Part shown: one piece after another, positions 51,034-61,459 of the stretch | Numbering within the stretch: position 1 is the first letter of the stretch | How the letters are laid out: each line of letters begins with the position of its first letter | Assembly: GCA_001599295.1 (NCBI GenBank) | Contig: BCGN01000001.1 | Coordinates: forward strand, 558,001 to 622,000 | Length of the DNA: 64,000 nucleotides | Direction of reading: 5' to 3' | Source: Sporopachydermia quercuum | Lineage: Eukaryota; Ascomycota; Sporopachydermiomycetes; Sporopachydermiales; Sporopachydermiaceae | Notes under the pieces: model-generated | Told to the model about the DNA's origin: nothing | Database searches by the model: none | The model's input: the letters and a program-made list of their open reading frames with translations, nothing else | Translations under genes and position numbers: made by a program

Positions 51034-52408
51034 TTTGCCTGAAGTGAATGAAAAGAACTTTGATGAAGTTGTTCTAAATAGCGGGAAATATACATTGGTA
51101 GACGTAAGTTGAATATAATAGTTTGCAATGAAAGTGGTTGGATGTTGATTAAAAGTTTTTCCTTCTATTGATGATCAATCAAATTAGTATAATAGTACGA
51201 GCGATGATTCTAACTCATCTTTTCACTATCCAGTTTTATGCTACGTGGTGTTCTCACTGCAAACGATTAATGCCAACTATTGAGAAACTGGCTGAGCAAT
51301 ACGAATCATCAGAAAATATTCAGATTGGTAAGTTAGAATACTTGAAATGACAAGTGTCAATTAAACTAGTATAAGAGGTACCGGGTAGATATAACTATAT
51401 AATGATTGACTTCGATGATTTCATTCATGTACTAACATTGGTAGTCAAAATCGATGGTGATGAAAACAGGAAAATCTCTAAAAGATATGAAATTGAAGGA
51501 TATCCTACCTTAAAGGTATGCTAGCATAATATTTTTGAAGACTGATAAATGCCTGGCAGTATTTGTAATCATATAGGATTATGATCGTACAATCATGGTA
51601 CTTATATGATCTCTTATATCACTTGCGTTCTAGCTTACGACTCGCTCTGAAGGTATTACTAACAACTATCCAGCTATTTGTTCCTAATGATATCAACAAC
51701 CCAATAGAATATTCTGGCCCTCGAAGATTAGGTGCTATCAAGGCATTCATTGATGACCAAAGCAATTCTAAGTCTAAAGCTAAACATCAAAGCCATGTGA
51801 TCAATATTGACAGCTCAAACCTATCTCTCATCAAAGCACAACCGAGCGTAGTCGCGTTTACTTCAAATGATGATCGTGCTTTGAAATCAGAATATCAACT
51901 TCTCGGTAGGGTTTTCAAGAACGATGAAATTATAATTGCGGAAGTAGATATGACGAAATCAAGTAATATAGGAGAAGAATATGGTATAAGTAAGTCACCA
52001 GCAATTATTTTTGTTAATTCAAGAGGAGAAATCATTAGATATGGAGGCAGAGTTGATATTGAAGAATTTATTCAATTTGTCAATGAGAACGCTGGTTTAT
52101 ACAGAACGTTAGATGGAAGTTTATCAGCGGAAGCAGGAAGACTAGAAGAAGTTGAAGAAAGTGTGAGAACTCTTTTGAGGGAGAAGAAAGAGGATCTAGC
52201 TAATGCACTATTAAGTAAGTTGAACAGTAAGACTGATTTATCTTCTACTTACTATCGTAAGATTATCAGCAAAATAATGAAGAATGAGGATGATTTTATA
52301 AAGAAGGAAGCATTTAGACTACAGAAAGTGTTGAAGAGTAAATTGGTCCCTCAGGCTGAAGAGCATCTGCAAGTACGACTAAACNTTTTGAAAGGTTTAC
52401 AAGAATGA
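50966..52408 (+). CDS. Secreted PDI-like protein with one active thioredoxin domain, four exons
   Basis: Exons 50966-51103, 51234-51327, 51445-51515 and 51674-52408 give 345 residues. Donors are GTAAGT (twice) and GTATGC. Acceptors follow CTAAC-type branches. Residues 1-20 form a signal peptide (MKFQGVILLTSLLVFLSTVL). The first thioredoxin domain has FYATWCSHCK (C52, C55), where most PDIs have CGHC, and closes with KRYEIEGYPTLKLFVP and the EYSGPR block. A second thioredoxin fold follows, but at the expected active site it reads FTSNDDRALK (163-172) with no cysteine, while VDMTKSSNIGEEYGISKSPA keeps the fold's later half. A helical C-terminal region (about 250-345) resembles the ERp29 D domain of fungal TigA/ERp38 proteins. 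The last residues, LKGLQE, are not an HDEL-type signal. Its likely job is ER disulfide formation. One undetermined base lies at 52385. Confidence 0.85.
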
Positions 52409-53130
52409 TCATAATCATCTTATATCTTATCCTTAATTAATTAATCATTTTAGATCAGGGGCTGTTCTTGAATAAATGAGTCCTCTTTTGGAAAGGGAGA
52501 AACGAATCAATTATAGACATTAGAGTATAACCATAGTATTTAATTATTATACAAACTTAGGGAAATTTTCAATTGAATTCGGTATTTTTGTAATAACTCG
52601 ATTGAAAGAGATGAAAGCTGTTTACTGTCTGCTGATTCTCTCTCAACTTACTTTTCAATTCTTCAAATTGCTTACATAGTTGTATAAAACAGTAAAAATA
52701 TACGAAATCATATTATATTCAGGAATTTTACCTAAAATCATAAATTCATTCAAATTTGTTATGTTTCTTGCGTGAAGTTAGCTCTCACTAATGAAATATA
52801 GGCACTTCTTTAGTAAAATCATGTTTTGCTAAGGACTTTCAAATAATTTGTTACCAATTTTCAGAGATAAGCGAATCAAACAGTATATATATGAAGAATT
52901 CTGAGAGGTATTAATATAAAATTCTGACATGCTGATTATTACGTATATAAGCTTGTTTCCTCTATATAATCTCTATCCAACGCCTCCTTTCTGATGAATC
53001 TTGCACATCCCTTTCTTTTCTTTCTCCCAGCAAATTGATTCTTTAACCTTTATACTTTGCATCATACTCTAACGATTCAATTTATACTCCATAAACCTCT
53101 TCCTCTACCTGTTCTGTGATCAACTACCTG
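52409..53130. other. Convergent 3' region between PDI-like gene and APD1
   Basis: 722 bp between two stops. AT-rich on the left, pyrimidine-rich on the right (52980-53120). No gene or repeat is supported. Confidence 0.6.
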
Positions 53131-53955
53131 TCACCAATCTATCGAAGGTCCAACAGCAACAGCTCTAACCAATTCTGGGGCAACTTTCCCATTTATTACC
53201 GTCTCTTCCACAATCATCTTTGCATGACTTGGATTGCATCTAGCTAACCATATACGTTCACCACTCTTTCTATAAATCAATAAATTAGCAACAAACTTAT
53301 GACCTCCAACATGAGAAACAAACGTTATGATAGCTCCACCTTCACGATCATCAGAATCATCACGATATAAATCTTTTTCCAGTAGGTGTCTTTCCAATTC
53401 CTTTTTCATAATAGGTGCAGTGATACCACAACGTTTATCTCTTGTTCTATGTGAACACAACATCATAATTGAGTCATATGGTAATGGAGTTATTTTCACT
53501 CCTGGAATATTAACATCCAATGGAGTATTCGTCGTTAGAACGGTGTTAATAACGGTTTCTAATTCCTTCAAAGGAAATGTGACTCTAACAAATGCAGGAA
53601 ATAGCAGTATTTCTTCATCTTCAGAGAAAAAATCAGACTTAGCAAATGAGCTATTTGATACTTTGATTTTACCTGGTATTGCGTCCGGGTGTGATTTAAA
53701 ATAATGATACATTTTGCTCGCAAGACTATCTTTAACATCAGTGATTTCGTGAATCCAATCAGTTTTAGCAGTTGGTATAACAATATGTATATCAACAGGT
53801 TCTGCTGAATGCCATAAATTGCTTATGCTGTCGTACATGACATAAGGAAATTTATTCTCAACATCATTACAACTACAGTTTTCACAAGTTGGTATGATTT
53901 CCGAGACTTCTTGAGCTGCTGATGATGTTGACTTGAATATTCGTAATAATCCCAT
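53131..53955 (-). CDS. APD1: Apd1-type [2Fe-2S] protein
   Basis: A 274-residue member of the sucrase/ferredoxin-like (thioredoxin-like ferredoxin) family. Landmarks are MLCSHRTRDKRCGITAPIMK and FVSHVGGHKFVANLLIY. The four cluster ligands established for S. cerevisiae Apd1 (C207, C216, H255, H259) align with C167, C176, H215 and H219 with identical spacing: 9, 39 and 4 residues. The N-terminus MGLLRIFKS and the IPTAKTDWIHE block also follow Apd1 (FLNIFK, VPTSQIDWQHD), while the mitochondrial paralogue Aim32 would carry a presequence. A Cys-rich motif CENCSCN lies near residue 24. Apd1 is cytosolic and needed for tolerance to some redox-active and actin-affecting compounds. Its physiological reaction is unknown. 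Confidence 0.93.
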   Translation of the reverse strand: MGLLRIFKSTSSAAQEVSEIIPTCENCSCNDVENKFPYVMYDSISNLWHSAEPVDIHIVIPTAKTDWIHEITDVKDSLASKMYHYFKSHPDAIPGKIKVSNSSFAKSDFFSEDEEILLFPAFVRVTFPLKELETVINTVLTTNTPLDVNIPGVKITPLPYDSIMMLCSHRTRDKRCGITAPIMKKELERHLLEKDLYRDDSDDREGGAIITFVSHVGGHKFVANLLIYRKSGERIWLARCNPSHAKMIVEETVINGKVAPELVRAVAVGPSIDW

Positions 53956-56900
53956 GATGAATAAAACTGGTTTTCTCCTTGCTTTTTTCTTTGTTGCAGA
54001 TTGTTGTTTCTAACCCTTTTCGTAATATACGCTAATCAAAGTATTATCGTTCGATTTACTCAAATCAGTCAATCACTCGCTCTTCTTCTTTTCGTTTGAT
54101 CTGCTCATTCATTCCTTCTATAAGCCTTCTATACAACTCTATAGATTATAGTTTTTATCATCTAATTTCTGATCGATCAGAATCAAATCAAATCTATTAT
54201 CTTATTTTTATTCTATTCCTTCTTCCTTCTTCCTTCTATTGTAATTATTCAAACTTAACTTTGATCACTAGAGAAAGATCAAGCTGATTGCTGGCTGCTT
54301 CGTATTATTTAAAAGAGCAATCAACTACTAATAACAATATCTACTATAAATATTATTATTATGGCTATTACTTCACCAATGTACAATCTTTTGCCGCCTT
54401 CCTATCTTTTCGTTTAGTTTACAGACTCTTCTCTCTCTTATATAACAGAAACTAATATATGAACTCGGATTTAAAATTAATATCAGTTCTCAATGAAATA
54501 TCGGAGTTAAGCAGTTTGAAACTCTTTACATGGATTTCGTTCCGGAATTTAAGAGAATGAACTGTTACTAATCGTTGTTAATCAAAAGACGAAAACTACG
54601 GGATTCGGAAAATATGCTAATACAGCGGTTATAAAAATGATAAAATGACGAATAATATTTGACTATTAGTTAAGCATATGGGGCAACCGTTTTACTTTTA
54701 TGAGAAGATGGAGAAACTCTCGTAATAGAGTACCCAATACGGGCTGAGAGCTGAAGCCTGATATTTAGAAGAAACGGAAAGGGAAGATTAGTATTTATTC
54801 AATTTGGAGGAGAATCATGATAGAGTGAGAAGAAGACTTGGCATTATTTTACATCTGCTTATTCTATAGATCATTTATATATATAGTACCTTTTCCTTTC
54901 TTCTCCTTTTTATTTCTCATTTTTTTATTGATGGGATGTATGAAGATGAGATATCAAGGTATTTATTTATTAACCCATCAGCCAAAATATTTGTTTACCT
55001 TTACCAATACAGAAAAGAGAGATTTGGACACGAAAGCAAAGGTGTAGCATAAAAGGCGTTACACTTAGTATAAAATAAACGTTGATGGTTCATTAACTAT
55101 TCGGTAGTCATAACCTGATTTGATGATACTTACAGTAGTGTTAGATGATATCAAGTATTGAATGACCAACCTCTTTTCTTTACAAATCATCAAACTATAG
55201 CTTAAAAACGCAACTCATCTGCAAGTACTTTGTAAGATATCAAATAACGAAAGAGAAACTAGATTATATGAAGACTGTTGCCAAGAGTTTCAATTCGATT
55301 TATGNTGGACATTCACTATTGATCTAATTGCTTATTTATGAATGTGAGTATTAAGAAAAACATAAATTATAAGCTATTGATCTAAATAAAGAATCTTAGA
55401 TCTGTATAACCTACCACTTACATATCGTACAGAAATCTATGACTCACTTCTTTCTATTAATTTGAATGAGCAGGTTCTCTCCAATTTGTTTACTAATCAT
55501 TATTGAAAAGAAACCAGAAATAGTGGATGCTTCTGTATCACCGCAAATACAAAGTAGAACATGAAGTCTCAATAATGCTTTAAGTAACACAATTATGCCT
55601 CAACGCTGAAAATACGAATAGGAAGGGCTGATTTATAGTTGGATAAAGAAGATAAATTCCGAACAAATTCCAAAACTTACTTCAATTGGAAATTTCTAAT
55701 AGAAAGTATGCGGAATATGGAGATGGAAGGAGATCTGTAGTTACTGAGATTTCCATACATCTTTTGAATATAGATTTATTTGTTTCGTTGATCCAAATAA
55801 ATCTGTTTGATGTTAATCGTGATCCTACTGTTCTATTGATTAAAATTCTGTTGGCCTTCACTCCTTTCTTTTTTCTTCATGATTTATTTAGTGTTTACGC
55901 GGTATTTATTTAGTAGCATTCGAGTATTAATCAATCAATCAGCCGTATCTTTCCTTTATATCAACAATGCTGTTATCTACTATGAACATAACTTGTTAAT
56001 ATTTCAAACTATCTCAGCCTTTTGGTTATTGATGTGAATAATGAATGTACGAGAATTATTACTTTATCATGTTTTCTTATTAATTGAACAACATAGCCTT
56101 TGAGTGCGCTTATTATCGGTAGCAAATAGTATAAGCAATACGAAATACCATAGAAATATTATGTGTACCAGAATAATTGATTATGGAAATGGATTGATTG
56201 AGTACCAAACAAATATTATTAAAGAAATATTAAAAATGATGGTTTAATTCAACAGGATCAAAAGGTAAGTTCACCAAGTAGGCTTTATACGTCATTCGTT
56301 GCCAATACATATCGAGTGATGTTAGAATAATTTTTTTTCCTTCATATGTTAATGCATTCCCCATTGAGATTGCATAAAGGAGAAACAGAGTAGAATATAT
56401 GAAGTAACTGTCAAAATGATTGGTTTCTAAAATCGCCCGTCAATAATGGGGTTTCATGAACTAAAAGTCTCAGTGATCAACACTTTCCACTTGAAACAGT
56501 GAGGAAGTAGTAAATAAGCATCATCAGTTATGGTTGGTACTCATGCATACATCTATACACCTATCACTGTCTCATATATTACCTACTCAATTTCTGAAGA
56601 AGGACTTGCCATCAGCTGTTATAGACTCCCTACATTATTTGCCTCTACTTCTACCTCTGGTTGCAAATAAAAATGTCAAAGGCCACCATGAAATACTCAT
56701 TTCCACTGCCCAATAATTATTCATGCCCACATGTCTAGTCCCAACTAAGCTCTTATCCTCAATTAGCCCAACTTTCAATATAGACTTCATTGGGAAAACA
56801 TTACAATTAAGGAGGCTCGTGCCTTCTTAGTTTCCTATTTACGAGGAAATTAATCAGATATTGTTCCTGGTAAAACGTATAAAATTTAATAACGTACTAC

Positions 56901-58861
56901 GGTTAGCGTATACTGTTTATGCAGTTATCCTATTAAAGCTAATTCTGGAACTAGATTAACTTATCTCTTGATTCATGGTGTCGAACTCGGTTGCTGAAAC
57001 GAAAGGTGAGAAATTAAGGAATGAATGTGTAGGAAGAGGGAAAATGGTTTGTTTTAATGATAAAAATAGTAGGAAATGTGCAAGCAGACGGATTAACTAT
57101 AACCTTGAACAATAAGGTTGGGTGATAGGTGAGGTTAGGCAGTAAACTTTTTAACAAATGATACTAAGTAAGTTAATAATATAAACCCTAATATATAGGT
57201 TTACCATTTTGAGAATCATTCATTTCACATGGTCATATATAAATAATTTAACGTTGTGTTTAGTTTAAATTAAGTGTGTTGCACCTTCTAAAATGTTGAG
57301 AAAATAAGAAGGATAGTTTCAAGATTGGAAGGAAACCCAAGTGAAATATGTTAAAAACTAAACATATTATCTCCATTAGAACATAAATGATATGTTCATC
57401 TGCTATTAGGTGAAGTACGAGTTGGGGCGAGATATTTCCATTCTAATAATGTTGGACACCTTTGATTAATATGCTTACAATCGCCTATTTTATTCGTTAA
57501 GCACAACGTTAAGCACTTTTTTCCCTTTTAATGTAATGGAACTGACTAAATCTAAACGACAACCTGAACATGTAACGTTTTAGCTTTTCTTTGGAAGTGA
57601 TAAAAAGCTTAAAGTTTAAGGTGTACCGATGAATCCCCACAAACAGTTTTCCAGCAGTGGTGGGTACCTACTTTCTCTGAGAATCTTTAATAGAAAATGG
57701 TGTACTGCCTCTTTTACATTCTTCAGTTTTCTCACCAATTTTGGTCATTAATCTCACCAAATTTTAATGAGAACCCTTTCATTATTACCTTCCTAAAGTC
57801 CTCATTAAAATATTCTTTCACTAAGATTATAAATTTGAACATTCAATTAATTAGTTAGATTCAAACTCTCTCATATTGTATTGCAATTTATGCAATTGCC
57901 TACTAAAAATCACGACATCCATTCAATTCACTTAAACTTCCGTACAGAACAAAATTTTTGCTGCTTCAGCCTGTATGTTGCAAAGCTTTTCAACGCTTAC
58001 CTATTTTTAAATTCAAACTTTATTTCACTGTGTACCTCTGATTAATTCCCTGTTTTTTGTCCTGGCGACGTCTTCTAGTTAAAGTAATTGATATTACAAA
58101 ATATCTGTTTATCTGATGGGGGATTCCTATGAATTTTGATCCTGAACTTCTTGTCGAAATGTATGGTTAATGGTTTAGAATTGTTTTTATTTGTTTCGTT
58201 TGTTAAATTTAGTTTTAAAGAGAAAAAAGAACAAAGAGAAAGAGCAAAAGGAAGAAAGTTCAATAAGTATCAATAGCAACAGGAGACTAGACTAGACCTA
58301 GGTTGCAGTGAGAGTGTACAAAAAGCGAGTGCGATCATTGTGCTTTTGGTGATAGAGAGAAGAGAGAATAGCAGAAGACAGCTATTACTGTTGAGATCGA
58401 TTGGATCAAATAATTAACCAAGGACGCATTATAGAAGTCGAATAATTTATCTCTTTGTTGAAGTGAAGAGAGGGAGATAACAAAAGCTTGTTGGGAGTAT
58501 TCTGATTGAGGTAATTGATAATTTTTTGGTGCAAAGCTGTCTGTCTGCATCTACTTCCACGAAAGATTATATTAGTTATTTATTTACAGGCACAATTGCT
58601 TGATTGATAAGTTCAATCGCAGTCCTATTCGAAATATTGAACTTCCAACTTCTGGATAATCAACATCCAGTAATTTCATTCATTTATATTCAGTTATCTT
58701 CGAATATTGGATCTATCAAGAACGAACAAGATTGTGTTGTTGTGCTAAGTACTACATACGTTACGCATCGCTCTTTTCTTCCTTTTCTTTTATAATTTAG
58801 CTATTCTGCAACAACTATAACAGTTTTTCAACAATCGAGCATCAATTAATATCAATCAGAA
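53956..58861. other. 4.9-kb gene-free divergent interval, APD1 to SUR1-like gene
   Basis: By far the largest gap in the window, at least twice any other. Only short frames occur (at most 75 codons, e.g. 55686-55913), none with recognisable content. Visible structure includes three neighbouring stem-loops at 56767-56849, another at 57101-57119 (AACCTT with AAGGTT), and pyrimidine tracts near 54215 and 57700-58080. I found no tRNA, snRNA or transposon signature and no repeat array. Options are a long regulatory region, an unrecognised non-coding RNA, or a centromere or origin region. Confidence 0.55.
56767..56849. other. Three stem-loops inside the gene-free interval
   Basis: CCCAA (56767-56771) pairs with TTGGG (56790-56794). 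TAAGGAGGC (56808-56816) pairs with GCCTTCTTA (56821-56829) across TCGT with one G-T wobble. TTTCCT (56831-56836) pairs with AGGAAA (56844-56849). The last two are separated by one base. This looks like a folded transcript but matches no family I know. Confidence 0.4.
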
Positions 58862-60166
58862 ATGAGGAAAGAGTTACAAGTTTTGATATGGATTCATGTC
58901 GCGTTCGTCTTCTTTGCTGTTTACTACGTGTCTGATTTAATCACCCTAATCTATGATGATTCATTCAGTGATGCACTTACAGCAGAAGACTATCTGAACA
59001 GCAAAAACTTACCTCAAGTAATTCCAAAGATTATTCATCAAACATACATCAATGAAACAATTCCTGATGTTTGGGTTGAAGGCCAACAAAATTGTGTTAA
59101 TTTGCATGAAGATTATCAATATATACTGTGGACTGATAATATGAGTCGTGATTTCATTGAGGAGCATTATCCTTGGTTTTTAAATACTTTTGATTCATAT
59201 AAATACAACATTGAAAGAGCAGATGTTATTCGTTATTTTGTTCTTTATCATTATGGTGGAATTTATATTGATTTGGATGACGCCTGTCAAAGAAAGCTCG
59301 ATGATTTATTAGTTTACAATGCTGTTGTGAGAAAGACTATTCCGACTGGTATCTCAAACGATGTTATGGGTGCTGTTCCTGGTCATCCTTTCTTTTTGAA
59401 GGTGATAAAAAGTTTAGAACAATACAACAAAAATTGGTTGGTTCCATATATCACAATCATGTTTTCAACTGGTCCTTTATTTTTATCTGTTATGTGGAAA
59501 CAATACAAACGTTGGGGTCTTCCAGAGTCTGAAAGGATAAGAATTATATTCCCCAATGATTATAAAGACACTCCCTATTCTTTTTTCATTGCTACCCCTG
59601 GTTCATCATGGCATTTGTCGGATGCTAAACTTATTAAGTTAATGGGAGAACATATTATCCTTGTTACTATTCTTGGATTTATTGTTGGTTTTACTTTTTT
59701 AGCCATAGAATATTTATTCTATTGTTTCCTATGTGGACCTTATATTAGGAGACTCAAGAGATTTATCTCATCGTTATTCAGTTTAATCACAAGTAAACTT
59801 GGCTTCGTTTCAAGTGATTCCGATACTTCTGACTCGGCAGATAATTATGACGCTTTCTCATATAAGTCATTGAGTGGAGACGAGTCACCTGATGATAAAT
59901 TACTAGATATTTCAAAGGTAAGAACTGCATCACCTGTCAATGAATCAATCCCAATGCAATCATTACCAAATTCAAAAAGTTCGAAGAAGAAGGATAGGCC
60001 AAGTGCTTTGAATATCTTCAAAAAGAGGTTACGCAAAGATAGTAATATCATTACACCAAACCAAGAAATAGGAGCTGATAATAGCACGATATATTACCTG
60101 GATTCTGAATCTGATCTTGAAAAAGGCTATTACACTACTACTTCTGATGATAAGAGTAGTACGTAA
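58862..60166 (+). CDS. SUR1: Mannosyl phosphorylinositol ceramide synthase catalytic subunit (Sur1/Csh1 family)
   Basis: A 434-residue Golgi glycosyltransferase of the Och1/DXD family that mannosylates inositol phosphorylceramide to MIPC. The start MRKELQVLIW is nearly that of S. cerevisiae Sur1 (MRKELKYLIC), followed by the N-terminal membrane anchor (about 7-30). Core motifs are VIPKIIHQTYINETIPDVW, YQYILWTDNMSRDFIEEHYPW, ERADVIRYFVLYHYGGIYID and the metal-binding DLDD at 137-140, then GISNDVMGAVPGHPFFLKV and FSTGPLFLSVMWKQYKRWG. A second hydrophobic block at about 264-290 and a Ser/Asp-rich cytosolic tail ending in acidic clusters are also family features. SUR1 and CSH1 are duplicates in S. 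cerevisiae, so the symbol denotes the family. It works with Csg2, not present here. Confidence 0.93.
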   Translation: MRKELQVLIWIHVAFVFFAVYYVSDLITLIYDDSFSDALTAEDYLNSKNLPQVIPKIIHQTYINETIPDVWVEGQQNCVNLHEDYQYILWTDNMSRDFIEEHYPWFLNTFDSYKYNIERADVIRYFVLYHYGGIYIDLDDACQRKLDDLLVYNAVVRKTIPTGISNDVMGAVPGHPFFLKVIKSLEQYNKNWLVPYITIMFSTGPLFLSVMWKQYKRWGLPESERIRIIFPNDYKDTPYSFFIATPGSSWHLSDAKLIKLMGEHIILVTILGFIVGFTFLAIEYLFYCFLCGPYIRRLKRFISSLFSLITSKLGFVSSDSDTSDSADNYDAFSYKSLSGDESPDDKLLDISKVRTASPVNESIPMQSLPNSKSSKKKDRPSALNIFKKRLRKDSNIITPNQEIGADNSTIYYLDSESDLEKGYYTTTSDDKSST

Positions 60167-61459
60167 AATGGACATTTATTCAAGCATTTCATCATCATTA
60201 TCTTTTTCATGGTTTAATCTTAATACTTTACATTAGGCCTGGAATTTATCAGTATATCATGGTCGCAATTATGAGTACTAATATTCTGTATTGTATCTTT
60301 AGTTGGATATGAATATCTCAATTTAAAGAAACTGCAACGTTGTTGTCTGGTCATTATAATTTGCATGTTACCAAGAAAATTGTTTTGTCAATTACTTTCT
60401 TTCTTGATAGCGGAATTGGTTCATAATGAAAAGGAAATAGATTCAAAGAAAAGTTAACTGGTTTTAATATCTATTAAGGAAATAATATATCGCCTGCATG
60501 TTTGAAATTCCATTCTTTATAACTATTACATATAGATAGTTGTTAATTAATGATTTATTTTGCGATTTGATATTCCTATAATTAGGTACCTCATTATTCA
60601 TTCGAACATTGATTCGAAGGGTTTTGGTGACTCTAAGCTTGCTGGTCATTGATTTTTGTTATTTCTTGATAGATCATGTTACAGGAAAGGAAATCACAAG
60701 CATTTGCTGCAGAACGAAAACCAAGAAACAACTTAATGTCTTAATCTTTCCTTTTCTTTTTGGTTATTTATCTTTTGTTTGGTTGGGTATCCTTAAATTG
60801 GTTATATAAGAAGTTCCTTATTTGACGGATACTACTTTGGTTTTCTAAAATACATATATATTTATACTTGTGTTGTATGTTCTTCTGTTTACAATCCTTA
60901 CTGTAATGTATATTTACTGGTTGGTGTTCCGCCTTCCCAATTCTCTGTTTGGTATATCAAGAAAAGACAAGGTATAATAAAATGGTGACATGGTATTTGT
61001 TCGGCTACAGTTTATAATTAAGTTATATTCAGACTCTCCTGCTACTGCTTGCTATATACAGCAGCATATATGGAGTACTTCATTGAAGTTAATACTCCAG
61101 AACTGTGACCGAAAATGGTTATTGGAAGTTTTGTTCTGCTGAAGAAGTTAAAATATTTACTATATAATCCATGTTTTTTCTTAACAATGATTACCGGTAT
61201 TCCTAGGTTATGGTTTTGGTACTAACTGTTGCTAATGTGGATACAAATAGCTGGCATTGTTATTGAAGAATGCTGCTTGATGGTAGTTATCATTAGTAAC
61301 ACAGTTGTTTCTTCTATCAAGTAGATTTATGTCAAATTGAGAAATTTGCCTTTCTCTCGATCATTCACAGTTAAAAACAAAAAAAGCAGACTTCTAAGCA
61401 TTCCTCCAGCTATCTGCAATTCAACAAAATAAGGCAATCGAAGAAAACATATGTGATCG
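60167..61459. other. Intergenic region, SUR1-like 3' side and transporter promoter
   Basis: About 1.3 kb. Two short frames near 60460-60810 overlap on opposite strands and have no recognisable content. The region ends with a start-stop element just before the transporter ATG. Confidence 0.6.
61451..61456 (+). promoter_or_regulatory. Minimal start-stop upstream ORF (ATG-TGA)
   Basis: ATGTGA lies three bases before the transporter's ATG (61460), in the same frame. If the transcript begins upstream, scanning ribosomes meet an ATG immediately followed by a stop, a known way to stall or lower initiation. Its -3 base is C, a weak context. Confidence 0.45.

Noticed and set aside
54741-54762. GGGCTGAGA followed by CCTGAT, like the start of a TPP riboswitch
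   Set aside because: The diagnostic GGATAAT...CCAGCG half is missing and no thiamine gene follows. Fungal TPP switches sit in introns of thiamine genes, so this is chance.
55100-55260. Minus-strand GTAAGTATC donor-like word identical to the AVO1 donor
   Set aside because: The frames just upstream of it carry stops and no branch-acceptor pair follows convincingly. No gene model could be built.
55686-55913. 75-codon hydrophobic frame in the 4.9-kb gap
   Set aside because: No domain, codon use like random AT-rich DNA, and no splice-site continuation found upstream or downstream.
56011-56030. ATCTCAGCCTTTTGG, similar to the 5' end of U2 snRNA
   Set aside because: The branch-site recognition sequence GTAGTA that must follow is absent, and no Sm site with flanking stems is seen.
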